From: Aureococcus anophagefferens
Taxonomy: Eukaryota; Sar; Pelagophyceae; Pelagomonadales; Pelagomonadaceae
Length of the DNA: 64,000 bases
NCBI RefSeq assembly: GCF_000186865.1
Contig: NW_008705566.1
Coordinates: forward strand, 2,163,699 to 2,227,698
Direction of reading: 5' to 3'
Under the pieces are notes generated by a model. The model was not told where the DNA came from, searched no databases, and was given only the letters and a program-made list of their open reading frames with translations. The stretch's first letter is position 1; each line of letters opens with the position of its first letter. Below are positions 20,033 to 29,468 of the stretch, one piece after another. Position numbers and translations under genes: made by a program.

Positions 20033-22279
20033 ATGATTGACGAGGCCAAGGGCATGGACGGCGACGACTCGCACGACGACGAGCCCGGGGTCGTCGTCCC
20101 CGAAGGCGTCGAGCTCGTCCCCCCGACGACGCCCCCGGCCCAGATCAGCGGCAGCAGCGGCACCCCGCGGAAGACCTGGCGGAGCTCGCGGTCCCCCTCG
20201 GTCCACCTGAAGCGCATGGCCACGAACGTGTCCAAGACCATCAACTCGACGCAGACCGTGGCCCAGGCCATGAGCGCCCAGGCGTCCCTGCGCGTCGCGC
20301 ACGTGCAGCGCGGCGTCGGCCTGAACTGGGGCCGCTACAACGACACGGCCTGGTTCGTCATCGACCCCGAGGCGCGGTGGCGCGCGGTCTGGGACGGCGG
20401 CACGGCCATCCTGCTCCTCTACCTCGTCTTCGCCGTGCCCTACAGCATCGCGTTCCTCGACGGCGGCCTCGGCTGGTTCGAGTGGTTCGTGCTCGCGTGG
20501 TTCTCCCTCGACATCCTCATCAGCTTCGTGACGCCCTACGAGAAGGCGGGGCTCTACGTGACGAACCCGCGCTGGATCGCCTTCGAGTACTGCCGGACCT
20601 ACTTCGCCATCGACTTTTTGTCGACGTTCCCCTTCGACGTCGTCGTCAACTCGACGGACAGCAACATGGCCGTCACGGGCAAGGCGCTGAAGCTGCCGCG
20701 CCTCGCCAAGACGCTGCGGGCGCTGAAGATGAGCAAGCTCATGAAGTTCTACCAGGTCGACGAGCTCCTGGGCCAGGTGCAGATCAACTTCCACATCTCG
20801 CCCGCGTTCATCAACCTCCTCGCGCTCGTCTTCGCGGCGCTCGTCATCAACCACTTCTTCGCCTGCGTCTGGTACATGATCGGCCTCCGGAAGTTCGACG
20901 ACGACTGCGCCGACGGCGACGGGAACCGGGGGCGGCGCCACTGCACGTGGATGCAGACGGGCGGCTACAGCCCGCGCGACGGCAACTGGTACCTCTACAC
21001 GACGTGCCTCTACTGGTCCCTCTCCACCGTGTCCACGGTGGGCTACGGCGACATCTCCGCGAACACGACGATGGAGAAGGTCTACACGATCGTCGTCATG
21101 ATCACGGGCGTCGCGGGCTACGCGATGATGCTCCAGTCCATCGGCCGCCTCATGCAGTCCCACTCGTCGACGGCGACGACGTCGACGATCGCGCTGCGGG
21201 ACTACTTGTACAAGCGCAACGTGCCCATGGACCTCTGCACGAAGATCTTCGACTACCTCTACCGCCACAACGCGATCCGCGCGTACAACAACGACAACAG
21301 CCAGGAGGTCGTCGCGTCGATCAACGACCTGCCCAAGCCCATCCGGCGGCGCCTGCGGCTCTACACGGAGCGGGCGACCATCGGCGCCATCCCCTGGTTC
21401 CAGCACCGGTCGTCGGACTTCGCGGCGGACGCGGTCGGCTTCCTGAAGCCGACGCTGTCCGCGCGGGGCGAGGTCGTCGGCGCCCAGGGCATCCGCGCCG
21501 AGGCGCTGTTCTTCGTCCAGTCCGGCGACCTCGCCGTCTACCCCGAGGGCACGAAGCGCCACCGCGTGTCGACGATCGGCGGAGCGCTCGACGAGCTCGA
21601 GGAGGAGGAGGCCGAGGGCATCCGCCCGCTTCTACGGTTCGGGCCGGGCGACAACTTCGGCGCGCCGGGCTGCTTCGTCGACGCCGTCTGGAAGCTCGAG
21701 ATCATCGCGTGCAGCGACTGCGAGATCTCCGTCTTCCCGCGCGAGCACCTCCGGAGGCTGCTCGACGAGCCCGAGCACGCCCACCTCCTGCCCCAGTTCG
21801 AGTACGAGGCGCACCAGACCGTCCAGGCGGCGCCCTTCCTGTACGCGTTCCAGGACCCGGCGCACCAGCACGGCGTCGCGCGGCACGCGGGCGACTTCCG
21901 GAGCCCCCTCGGCGCCGCCCGCCGCGACGACGGCGCCGCGGGCCGGGACAACAGGGCCGCCAAGACGGCGCTCGACGTCGCCCGGTCCGACTCGGCCGTC
22001 GCCGTCGCGAACTTCCTGCGGGAGCACGTGCCCGCGGCCGCGCTCGCGTCCGGCGCGCCCGGCGCGGACGTCGTCAACGGCCTCATCGCCCTCGGCGACT
22101 ACCACGAGCACCACTGGACCGTGTCCGGGACGAACCCGGGCCGCAACGCCGTCCGCGCGCAGTCCGCGATGGTCGCGACGACCGCGGACGCGAAAGTGGA
22201 CGCGACGCCGCCGCCCTTCTGCGGCGTCGGGTGCGGCGGCGCGCCCTTCGGCGACGACGGCGACGGCGGCTACATGTGA
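20033..22279 (+). CDS. Voltage-gated K+ channel with cyclic-nucleotide-binding-type domain
   Basis: The frame is open from 19859, but coding bias starts at the ATG at 20033, giving 748 aa. Six membrane segments are visible: S1 (AILLLYLVFAVPYSIAF), S2-S3, an S4 with regularly spaced basic residues (KALKLPRLAKTLRALKMSK), S5, a pore helix with the selectivity filter STVGYGDI, and S6 (IVVMITGVAGYAMML). A C-linker and a cyclic-nucleotide-binding-like beta-roll follow (about residues 470-600), but the typical phosphate-binding cassette is hard to recognise. The C-terminus has one ankyrin-like unit (RAAKTALDVARSDSAVAVANFL). This is the EAG/HCN/CNG superfamily layout, as also found in plant Shaker channels. 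GYG implies K+ selectivity. Confidence 0.9.
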   Translation: MIDEAKGMDGDDSHDDEPGVVVPEGVELVPPTTPPAQISGSSGTPRKTWRSSRSPSVHLKRMATNVSKTINSTQTVAQAMSAQASLRVAHVQRGVGLNWGRYNDTAWFVIDPEARWRAVWDGGTAILLLYLVFAVPYSIAFLDGGLGWFEWFVLAWFSLDILISFVTPYEKAGLYVTNPRWIAFEYCRTYFAIDFLSTFPFDVVVNSTDSNMAVTGKALKLPRLAKTLRALKMSKLMKFYQVDELLGQVQINFHISPAFINLLALVFAALVINHFFACVWYMIGLRKFDDDCADGDGNRGRRHCTWMQTGGYSPRDGNWYLYTTCLYWSLSTVSTVGYGDISANTTMEKVYTIVVMITGVAGYAMMLQSIGRLMQSHSSTATTSTIALRDYLYKRNVPMDLCTKIFDYLYRHNAIRAYNNDNSQEVVASINDLPKPIRRRLRLYTERATIGAIPWFQHRSSDFAADAVGFLKPTLSARGEVVGAQGIRAEALFFVQSGDLAVYPEGTKRHRVSTIGGALDELEEEEAEGIRPLLRFGPGDNFGAPGCFVDAVWKLEIIACSDCEISVFPREHLRRLLDEPEHAHLLPQFEYEAHQTVQAAPFLYAFQDPAHQHGVARHAGDFRSPLGAARRDDGAAGRDNRAAKTALDVARSDSAVAVANFLREHVPAAALASGAPGADVVNGLIALGDYHEHHWTVSGTNPGRNAVRAQSAMVATTADAKVDATPPPFCGVGCGGAPFGDDGDGGYM

Positions 22280-22511
22280 CCTCGCTCGCCGACCACCTCG
22301 ATTCGTGACCACCTCGATTCCACCTCGCAACTCTCCTAAGTAAGCTCCTCGCTTACGTATACGGTAAGCAAACGTGAAGGAACCACCAAGTGAACCACCT
22401 GGATGCATATCTGCAAGCAGCCGAATGTTTTGGGATCCGACAAAATTCGACTGGGGCGATTGGGACGCAGCCCCGCGCGACGCAGCCCCGCGCGGCGGTG
22501 ACACCACCACC

Positions 22512-23468
22512 ATGGGGCAGTCGGCGTCCATGGCCGACTACCCCCTCTTCACCCCGCCGAAGCCGGAGCCGGCCAAGTCGAGCGAGAAGCCCATGAAGCT
22601 CCCGGCGAAGCAGCGGCCGCGCACGAAGAGCAAGCTCAAGCAGCGGCGCAAGCAGGCGCGCCACTTCGTCAAGGTGACCATGCGCAACGGCCTCACGAAG
22701 GTCCTGAAGAGCGCGACGAAGACGCTGCGCCTGGGCTGGTACGTGCGCAACTCGCGCCGGTCGAAGCACCGCTGGGAGCGGCCCTTCTACTTCGACGTCC
22801 GCGAGGCCGCGGCGAACGCCGCGGGCTTCAAGGAGCGCGTCGTCGGCCCGAGCTTCGTCCGCGGCGGCCAGGCCTTCTGCCTCGAGCTCTACCCCGGCGG
22901 CTTCCGCGAGGACTCGCGGCAGCACGTCGGCGCCTACCTGCGCTACCAGGGCGCGCAGAAGTGCGTCGAGCTCCGGTTCCGCGTGTCCGTCGTGAACCGC
23001 CTCGGCGGGCCGGAGATCGCCTGGCGGAGCGCCTTCATGCTCCTCGGGGCGCGGGCGGCGCCGGGGGAGAAGATCTTCACGAACTGGGGCACCGCGTCGC
23101 TCTGCCCCCGGTCGTGGCTCAGCGACCTCAAGCACCGGGGGCTCTGCGTCGACGGCGCCGTGCGCTTCCGCGTGGACATCATGTACGTCGGCGAGCGCGA
23201 GTCCGTGGACAACCAGATCGTGCGCATGGCCTCCGCGGACGCAGAGGGCTTCGGCGAGGCCGGCGGCGCGGGCGACGCGGCCTGCCTCGGGTCCGGCGTC
23301 CACCGGCGGGACTACGACGCGGCCCTCGAGCTCAAGTCGCCGCGCAACCCGCTCGCCCTCCGCGAGGAGACCAAGGAGCCGCCCGTGGACGTCGACGAGA
23401 GCCGCGTCACCTACAAGTTCGACGACCAGGGCGACGAGCCCCTCCTCGTCGACTTCGAGTTTTCTTAA
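22512..23468 (+). CDS. MATH/TRAF-domain-like protein
   Basis: This is a 318-aa protein from the ATG at 22512. The frame is open from an ATG at 22374, but that part has weak codon bias. The N-terminus is strongly basic (KQRPRTKSKLKQRRKQARH). From about residue 110 a MATH-like beta-sandwich is suggested by FCLELYPGGFRED, HVGAYLRYQ and VELRFRVSVVN, the 'W.L.vYPnG...yLslyL' pattern, ending with VRFRVDIMYVGE. No RING, BTB or protease domain is attached. The role is probably a protein-protein adaptor; the partner is unknown. Confidence 0.65.
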   Translation: MGQSASMADYPLFTPPKPEPAKSSEKPMKLPAKQRPRTKSKLKQRRKQARHFVKVTMRNGLTKVLKSATKTLRLGWYVRNSRRSKHRWERPFYFDVREAAANAAGFKERVVGPSFVRGGQAFCLELYPGGFREDSRQHVGAYLRYQGAQKCVELRFRVSVVNRLGGPEIAWRSAFMLLGARAAPGEKIFTNWGTASLCPRSWLSDLKHRGLCVDGAVRFRVDIMYVGERESVDNQIVRMASADAEGFGEAGGAGDAACLGSGVHRRDYDAALELKSPRNPLALREETKEPPVDVDESRVTYKFDDQGDEPLLVDFEFS

Positions 23469-23495
23469 CACCGTCGTTCGCCATATGGTTTTTAA

Positions 23496-25685
23496 CTAGA
23501 GTGCGACGTCGACGGCGTCGCCGGCGGCGTCGCCGGCGGCGCCGTCGCGCGGCGCGCCGGCCTCGCGCTCGACGTCCGCGACGTCGAGGAGGGGCGGCGG
23601 CTCGTCGGACGGCGCGCGACTGCGGTCCGGGCCCGGCGACTCCTGGGACATGCGGCGGACGAGCTTCAGGTCCGGCGTGTCGGCGCGGGAGACCGCGTCG
23701 CTCAGCGTCGCGCGCCGCTGCGCGTTCGACGTCACGAGGATGTGGAGCAGCTGCGTCTTCGCCCCCCGCTTGGTCTCGCGCGCGTCGTCGAGATCCGCGA
23801 GGGCCAGGGCCTGGGCCCGCGCGGCGTCGAGCAGATCCGCGCGAGCGACGCGCAGCGACCGCTCCGCGAGCTCCGCGCGCTTCTGCGCGCCGCGGACCTC
23901 CGCGGACGCGCGGCCCCGGGCCCGCGCCTGGGACCGGCAGGCCTGGAGCGGCACGAAGCCCCCGCGCCGGCCGGGCAGCGACCGGTCCCGCGACAGCGCG
24001 CTGGGGAAGAGGGACGCGAACCAGCCCAAATTCGTCCGGGGCTCGGGCGCGGACGCGGCGCGGCCGTTCAGCCGCCCGGGCGGCGCGAGCGCGGCCCGCG
24101 TCGGCCCGAACCGCGCGGCGGCGAGCAGCGAGTTGCCCGGCGGCGCCAGCGTCACGGCCGGCCGCGCGTCGCCGGAGGCGACGTCGTCGTCGTCGTCGAA
24201 CGCGCGATCCTCCGCGGATTCGAGGCGCCGCGCGGCGACCGCGGAGCAGCGCCGCTTCTCGTCCACGAGGGCCCCGACGACGGCGCGCTGCTTCTCCAGC
24301 AACGACGTCGCCGCGGACACGCGGTCCAGCGTCTCCGCGGTGTCGCGCTCCGCGCGCTCGATGCGCGCCATGAGGCACGTCGCGTCCGTCCGCGCGATGT
24401 CGTCCAAAATCTCGAGCCGCGCGGCGAGCTCGGCGGCCGGCGCGTCGGCGAGGACGGCGTCGCCGTCGCCGCCGTAGCGCTCGAGCCAGGACTCGCCCGG
24501 CGGCCGGTCCGACTCGCCGCGCGAGAGCACGCACCGCTCCTCCAGCAGCGCGAAGCCGAACTGCTCCGCGAGGCCTCCCAACGTCTTCCGCGACACCTTG
24601 AACTCGCCGCAGGACGCCGCCACGAGACCCTCCACGCTCCCAAAGGTCGCCAGCACCTTCGACGCCAGGCCGTCGCGGTCCCGCAGGTACTTGCCCGCGG
24701 CGTCGAGGCTCATCCGACACAGCTCGTCGACCGCGGCCGACAGCAGCGCGAGCGACAGCCGGTAGACGGCCTTCCAGCCGTCGTGGAAGCAGGCGTCCCA
24801 GAGCCGCGGCAGCCAGGCGACGGGCGCGACGTACGCGAAGATTGTGAAGAACCACTGCGACGCCAGCACGTCCGGCGCGAGGCCGATGTCGCGAAAGTGC
24901 GCGCGCAGCCGCGGCAGGTGCGCCGACACGAGCCGGTCGAACTGGAAGACGCGCAGCTTCAGCTGGGGCATGCCCGGCCGCCAGAGCTCGCTGAGCTCGA
25001 GGCGGTTGTCGCGCGCCTTCCGCCGCCTCCGGCCGAGCTCGGCCGGGTGCGCGCCGTCGGCGAGCGCCGCCACGAGCCAGAACGTCCGCCGCTGGGCCCG
25101 CCGCTTCAGGACGCCGTTCGTCGGCTCCAGCGGCACGTCGTCGAGCGTGCCGCCGCGCACGTGCACCTCCAGCAAGGCGCCGGCGACGAGGTTCATGCCC
25201 TGGCAATAGGAAGTTTCGGCGTTCGCGTTCGCGAGCGCGACGAGCACGTCCGCCAGCAGATCCTGGCCGCCGCCGGCGACGTCGGGCGCGAAGAACGACC
25301 GCGACGCGAACGTGCGCCGGACGTCGCGCTTGATCTCGCCCTCGACGCCCTTGTCGCCGAGGCGCGCGAGCCCGCCGCGGCCCCGGTCGAGGCCCGCGCA
25401 GCGCTCGAAGTAGCCGCCGACGCCGGTCCCGTCGAGCCGCGCCAGGCGCCGCCGCCGGTTGCCCTCGACCTGGACGGCGTGCGCCCAGAACCGTTCGCGC
25501 GACGCGGCGCGCACGCGGCAGCGCGCCGCGCCGCCGATCGACTCGTACTGGTAGGAGCAGCCCCGCGACGCCGCGCGCACGTTACAAATCTCCTCGAGGT
25601 AGAGGTGCGACGTGATGATGCGCGCAGTGATGCCCGGCACCTCCAGCGGATGCCGCGGCTGGACGGCCTCGCCGCTCGGTGCCAT
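23496..25685 (-). CDS. TBC-domain Rab GTPase-activating protein
   Basis: This is a 729-aa protein. The TBC domain spans about residues 95-370. The arginine-finger motif is IKRDVRRTF and the glutamine-finger motif is YCQGMNLVAG, the two catalytic residues TBC proteins insert into Rab. Helices with QWFFTIFAYVAP and LPRLWDACFHDGWKAVYRLS follow in the expected order. The C-terminal about 250 residues are rich in Ala, Arg and Glu with coiled-coil character. It likely controls vesicle traffic. One uninterrupted exon. The start is placed at the ATG at 25685, about 110 bp from the divergent MTHFR-like gene. Confidence 0.88.
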   Translation of the reverse strand: MAPSGEAVQPRHPLEVPGITARIITSHLYLEEICNVRAASRGCSYQYESIGGAARCRVRAASRERFWAHAVQVEGNRRRRLARLDGTGVGGYFERCAGLDRGRGGLARLGDKGVEGEIKRDVRRTFASRSFFAPDVAGGGQDLLADVLVALANANAETSYCQGMNLVAGALLEVHVRGGTLDDVPLEPTNGVLKRRAQRRTFWLVAALADGAHPAELGRRRRKARDNRLELSELWRPGMPQLKLRVFQFDRLVSAHLPRLRAHFRDIGLAPDVLASQWFFTIFAYVAPVAWLPRLWDACFHDGWKAVYRLSLALLSAAVDELCRMSLDAAGKYLRDRDGLASKVLATFGSVEGLVAASCGEFKVSRKTLGGLAEQFGFALLEERCVLSRGESDRPPGESWLERYGGDGDAVLADAPAAELAARLEILDDIARTDATCLMARIERAERDTAETLDRVSAATSLLEKQRAVVGALVDEKRRCSAVAARRLESAEDRAFDDDDDVASGDARPAVTLAPPGNSLLAAARFGPTRAALAPPGRLNGRAASAPEPRTNLGWFASLFPSALSRDRSLPGRRGGFVPLQACRSQARARGRASAEVRGAQKRAELAERSLRVARADLLDAARAQALALADLDDARETKRGAKTQLLHILVTSNAQRRATLSDAVSRADTPDLKLVRRMSQESPGPDRSRAPSDEPPPLLDVADVEREAGAPRDGAAGDAAGDAVDVAL

Positions 25686-25794
25686 CGTCTTCCGACGCCG
25701 CCGCTGGCGGAGCGCGCACGAATCGCACGATGGCTACGATGGCTGTGACGAGCCCATGCAATGTGCCAGGCTGTGGCGACTAGGAAGTAGCCCA

Positions 25795-26709
25795 ATGCGC
25801 CGCGCGCAGACGGCGCTCCTGCTCCTGGGCGCACAACATCGGTGCTACGCGACGACGACGCGCCGCCGGGCGCAGCTCCGGAGCCTCGGCCGGCGCGCGT
25901 CCCTCGAGATCTCGCCGCACCAAGTCGAGCAACTCGTCGGCGCGCGCGACCACCTCGCCATCCCGAAGACGATCTTCGTGAACATGGTGCGGGCGGACGC
26001 GGCCCACTTCGAGGCCGTCGCCGCGGCCTGCGAGGCGCTGCGCGCCGCGGGCCTCGAGGCCGTGCCGCACGTTCCGGCGTCGCGCTTCGACGACGACGCG
26101 CACGCCGGCCGCGTGCTCGACGAGCTGTCCGCCGCGGGCGCCACGTCGGCGCTCGTCGTCGCCGGCAACGACTTCGACGGCTCGGCGCCGGACGTCGACG
26201 CCGTCGCGGCGCTCGCGCGAAAGCGAGGATTCCGGTGCCTCTTCGCGGGCTTCCCCGAGGGCCACCCGCACGAGTCGTCCGGCGGCGCGCGCCTCGCCGC
26301 CAAGCTGGCGCCGGCGGGCGCCGGCGTCGTCACCCAGTTCGTCCGGGACCCGGCGGTCCTGGGCGAGTGGCTCGACGGCGCGCGGCCGGCGGCGGAGACG
26401 GTCTTCGTCGGCGTGCCCGGCCCCGCGACGCGGCGCCGGCTCGCGCAGATGGCGGCGCTGTGCGGCGTCGGGCCGTCGGTGTATGTCGATGCCTACGACG
26501 TCGACGACGACGACGACGACGGCGACGACGCGTTGCTCGCGCCCGCCGCGGACGTGGGCGCGCTCGCGGACTACCTCGGCTCGAGCGAGGGCAACGTGCG
26601 GCTGCACGTGTACCCGTTCGGCGGGCTGGACGCGGCGCTCGTCTTCCTGGATGCCCTGGCGTCCAAGGGCATCCTCTGGGAGCCGGGCGGCTTCGGCGCG
26701 GGGGGCTAA
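25795..26709 (+). CDS. MTHFR/MetF-like TIM-barrel protein, possibly mitochondrial
   Basis: This is a 304-aa protein starting at the ATG at 25795, with an Arg-rich, acid-free N-terminus (MRRAQTALLLLGAQHRCYA) that looks like a mitochondrial presequence. The body follows the methylenetetrahydrofolate reductase barrel: an early strand (IFVNMVRADAAHF), ALVVAGNDFDGS, RCLFAGFPEGHPHES, GVVTQFVRDP and FVGVPGPATRRRLAQMA. It is short, with no SAM-regulatory domain, as in bacterial MetF or MTHFR-like paralogs. FAD ligands cannot be verified by eye. An Asp-rich loop is inserted near residue 235. Folate one-carbon metabolism is probable; note GTP cyclohydrolase I 2 kb away. Confidence 0.7.
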   Translation: MRRAQTALLLLGAQHRCYATTTRRRAQLRSLGRRASLEISPHQVEQLVGARDHLAIPKTIFVNMVRADAAHFEAVAAACEALRAAGLEAVPHVPASRFDDDAHAGRVLDELSAAGATSALVVAGNDFDGSAPDVDAVAALARKRGFRCLFAGFPEGHPHESSGGARLAAKLAPAGAGVVTQFVRDPAVLGEWLDGARPAAETVFVGVPGPATRRRLAQMAALCGVGPSVYVDAYDVDDDDDDGDDALLAPAADVGALADYLGSSEGNVRLHVYPFGGLDAALVFLDALASKGILWEPGGFGAGG

Positions 26710-26715
26710 GCGTGA

Positions 26716-27474
26716 TTAGGAGTCGCGGTCGCCGCGCCAGAACGCGATCGTGTGCGTGAAGATGTCGTCGGGGGCCTGGACGAAGAGGCGCTCGTGCAAA
26801 GGGTAGGTCGACGACGGCGGCGCGCGGCCGCCCTTGCGGAGCGACGAAAGCTCTCGGCGGAGCGCGTGGAGCTCGAGGCGCGGCGCGTCGACGTAACTCC
26901 GCCAGCTGCCCGCCTCGCGGACGGCGACGAGGAGGTTGAGCGTCTTCGTGTACCCATATCTCCGCGCGTAGGTCTCGGGGACCTCGCCCACGGGATCGCG
27001 AACGTCCCACGACGACGCGCCGCGACTGAGCAAAAGCCGGACCAGTTCGTAGTTTCCGTGGAGCGTCGCGGTGTGGAGCGCGGTGCGCCCTCGAGGGCTA
27101 TCGTCGATGCGAACGCCGGCATCGAGCAGGACGACAGCGGCGTCGCGGTGGTTGTTGACGACCGCCGCGCTCAGCGGGAAATGGTCGAGGTGGCCGCACG
27201 CGTGGAGATCCGCGCCGTGGTCGATGAGCCACTTCATGGCCGCGCACCACCCTTCGCACGCTGCGAACCACAACATCGTATTCGGCTGCGGACCGAGTGG
27301 CTCGGGGGGCTCGATCCGCAAAGTGCCTCCTTCCGTGTTTATCCACACCATCGCATCGAGATGACCGCCTGAGGCGTGATATTCTCGCGCGCGATCGAGA
27401 AGGGCGCGTTCGTTGAACGCTCTCCGCCGAGGGTTGTCGGAAGTTCCTGCTCCTTCTGCTTCGGCCGCAGACAT
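26716..27474 (-). CDS. Ankyrin-repeat protein
   Basis: This is a 252-aa protein with at least four ankyrin units. Clear helix pairs are TMLWFAACEGWCAAMKWLID, FPLSAAVVNNHRDAAVVLLD and TALHTATLHGNYELVRLLLS. The C-terminal about 80 residues (SYVDAPRLELHALRRELSSL; ending IFTHTIAFWRGDRDS) are not ankyrin. From family knowledge, this tail resembles one shared by many expanded ankyrin proteins of heterokont algae. The gene is lower in GC than its neighbours. Its stop is 7 bp from the stop of the convergent MTHFR-like gene. Role unknown. Confidence 0.82.
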   Translation of the reverse strand: MSAAEAEGAGTSDNPRRRAFNERALLDRAREYHASGGHLDAMVWINTEGGTLRIEPPEPLGPQPNTMLWFAACEGWCAAMKWLIDHGADLHACGHLDHFPLSAAVVNNHRDAAVVLLDAGVRIDDSPRGRTALHTATLHGNYELVRLLLSRGASSWDVRDPVGEVPETYARRYGYTKTLNLLVAVREAGSWRSYVDAPRLELHALRRELSSLRKGGRAPPSSTYPLHERLFVQAPDDIFTHTIAFWRGDRDS

Positions 27475-27498
27475 ACTCGACCGCCGAGAGAGGACAAA

Positions 27499-28068
27499 GA
27501 GCTACCGAAAAGGAGCAGCCATAGGGCTGCTCCTTAGGGGAAAGATTAACGAAACGCGTTTTTGAAGAGATGTTGCAGCACAGGCTAATCGAGGGCATGG
27601 GCTCGTAAGGCTGGAGCCGCTCGTGCGAATAGATATCGTCCACTGGCGCCTCCCGCGCCTGTGAGACCCCTCTGAGCCTCCCGTCCCCCGCGGTTCCTCC
27701 CGCCCCCCCTACGTTTATCGCCCAGCTACGCTCCCTTCCCACCGCCATGGAGCGCGTGGACATCGTCTTCCGGGCCCAGAAGCTCGGCATCGACGTCACC
27801 TACGACAACGGCCGCCAGGCGGTCGTCGTCGAGCATTTCGAAAAGGGCGGCGCGACGCTCGACAGCGCGACGCTCGTCGCCGTCAACGGCGACGCCGTGG
27901 GCCCCCTGGCGACCCGCGACGCGTTCCTCGCCCTCGCCCAGCGGCTCCAGTCCGAGCCGCGGCCCATGACGCTCGGCTTCTCGCAGCCGCGGCGCGTCGG
28001 AGCTACCGAAAAGGAGCAGCCATAGGGCTGCTCCCTAGGGGAAAGATATCAACGAAACGCGTTGTTGA
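27499..28068. repeat. About 69-bp hairpin-bearing direct repeat on both sides of the PDZ gene
   Basis: Copies lie at 27499-27567 and 28000-28068, in the same orientation and nearly identical. Each holds a perfect inverted repeat GGAGCAGCC-ATAG-GGCTGCTCC (stem of 9), then GGGGAAAGAT and AACGAAACGCGTT. Copy 1 lies upstream of the ankyrin gene. Copy 2 encodes the last codons (ATEKEQP) and stop of the PDZ gene. Confidence 0.85.
27747..28025 (+). CDS. PDZ-like miniprotein
   Basis: This 92-aa protein is essentially one PDZ-like domain. A carboxylate-loop-like LGIDVTYDNG is followed by AVVVEHFEKGGAT, then SATLVAVNGDAV (the 'I..vNG..v' strand) and a helix, ending MTLGFSQP. The last seven residues and stop lie in the repeat copy at 28000-28068, so the repeat seems to have supplied a new C-terminus. 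No partner is evident. It could be a truncated derivative of a larger PDZ protein. Confidence 0.6.
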   Translation: MERVDIVFRAQKLGIDVTYDNGRQAVVVEHFEKGGATLDSATLVAVNGDAVGPLATRDAFLALAQRLQSEPRPMTLGFSQPRRVGATEKEQP

Positions 28069-28077
28069 ACCGCATTA

Positions 28078-28275
28078 ATGCTTATGAGGGCTGCCCTGCT
28101 CGCGCTCTGCGCCCTTACCACGGCGCAGCCGCAGGTCGGCATCGTCAAGAGCACCTGGGCAGCGTCGCAGCCGCGGGTCGGCATCTTCAAGAGCACCTGG
28201 GCGGCGTCGCGGCCGCTCGTGAAGACGCTGCCCGGGCTCCTCGAGTACCTGCCCTGCTACGAGTTCTGCGAATAG
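28078..28275 (+). CDS. Small secreted protein with a 14-residue tandem repeat
   Basis: This is a 65-aa frame. A signal peptide (MLMRAALLALCALTTA) is followed by two copies of QP(Q/R)VGI(V/F)KSTWAAS, a diverged third unit and a Cys-containing tail (CYEFCE). It starts 10 bp after the 3' end of the hairpin repeat. Homology is not recognised. Short length keeps this tentative; the signal peptide and codon-level repeat support it. Confidence 0.4.
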   Translation: MLMRAALLALCALTTAQPQVGIVKSTWAASQPRVGIFKSTWAASRPLVKTLPGLLEYLPCYEFCE

Positions 28276-28375
28276 GTCGGCGCTTAAAACTTGAGGAGGG
28301 AATCGGGGGTTCCGGCGGGCGGCGATGCTCGTTCGGCGCCCGGCGGGGTACATAGGGAGATACGTGCGAGGTCGA

Positions 28376-29173
28376 TCACAGGTGCTGCGGGCGGCCGACG
28401 GACGCGAAGAACTCCGCGCGCGTCCGGGGGTCGGACTTGAAGCTGCCGAGGAGCGCGGACGTCACGGTCGACGAGCCCGTGGCCTGGACGCCGCGCATGC
28501 ACATGCACATGTGCGTCGCCTCGACGACGACGCCGACGCCGCAGGGCCCGCAGGCCTCGGCGACGGCCTCGGCGATCTGCGTCGTGAGCCGCTCCTGCAC
28601 CTGCAGGCGCTTCGCGAACATGTGGGCGATGCGCGCGAGCTTGGACAGGCCCAGGACCTTGCCGTTGGGGATGTAGGCGATGTGGCACTTGCCGAAGAAG
28701 GGCACGACGTGGTGCTCGCAGAGCGAGTAGAGCTGGATGTCCTTGACGAGGACCATCTGGCTGTAGTCCTCGGCGAAGACCGCGCCGTTGAGCACGTCCT
28801 CGAGGCGCTTCGCGTAGCCCGACGTGCAGTCCACCAACAGCTTGGCCATGCGCCGCGGCGTGTCCTGGAGGCCCTCGCGGCCCGTGTCCTCGCCGAGCGC
28901 GTCGAGGATCGTCGAGACCGCGCCGGCGATCTTGCAGACGCGCGCCTCGTCGTCGCCGAGCCGCCGCTTCAAAGCGCAGGCGCACTCCGTCGTCTTCTTC
29001 TGCTCCAGGGGAAGCGGCGGCGCGCTCAGCGACGACGCGCGGTCCCGCGCGGGCTTGGGCAGGGGCAGCGCGGGCGCCTTGGCGTCGCCGCCGTCGTTCT
29101 TGCTGATCGTCGCCTTGAGCTTCTTCGCCGGCCGCGACGAGTCCGTGGCGACGCTCGTCTGCGACTGCGACAT
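28376..29173 (-). CDS. folE/GCH1: GTP cyclohydrolase I
   Basis: This enzyme converts GTP to 7,8-dihydroneopterin triphosphate, the first step of folate and tetrahydrobiopterin synthesis. The catalytic domain covers the last about 185 residues. Visible hallmarks are [31 protein letters not shown] (zinc Cys and the two His), [17 protein letters not shown] and the second zinc Cys in [11 protein letters not shown] Lys/Ala-rich N-terminal extension of about 75 residues follows the preferred start at 29173 ([11 protein letters not shown]); the frame is open up to 29275. The Lys/Ala extension does not look like a plastid signal, so a cytosolic location is likely. Confidence 0.95.
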   Translation of the reverse strand: MSQSQTSVATDSSRPAKKLKATISKNDGGDAKAPALPLPKPARDRASSLSAPPLPLEQKKTTECACALKRRLGDDEARVCKIAGAVSTILDALGEDTGREGLQDTPRRMAKLLVDCTSGYAKRLEDVLNGAVFAEDYSQMVLVKDIQLYSLCEHHVVPFFGKCHIAYIPNGKVLGLSKLARIAHMFAKRLQVQERLTTQIAEAVAEACGPCGVGVVVEATHMCMCMRGVQATGSSTVTSALLGSFKSDPRTRAEFFASVGRPQHL

Positions 29174-29468
29174 CGCTGCGCGATGACCGCCGAGGACGCG
29201 GCCGTCGCCTTCAGTTGCCGGCGTCGACACCTCTGATGCAGTCGCCTCGACGAGAGCTTGTACGTCGAGTTGCACATCTCGGCGCTTGACGGCTCGGTGC
29301 AGTCGATGCTGCCGTCTCGAGGCTGCCCCTGGTTTGAGAGTCCGCTAGCAGGCCAGCCTTGAAACCAGAGCAGCCCGCCTTGTTCGCCCCAAACACCCGG
29401 AATATATCCGGGCGCGAGACCCCGCCCCAAGCACAAAAGGCGGCCCCGCGGCGACGTGAGCAAGCGCG

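Noticed and set aside
27511..27545. Stem-loop as a bacterial-type terminator
   Set aside because: The stem is perfect, but the genome is eukaryotic, it is not followed by a T run, and it is part of a larger direct repeat.
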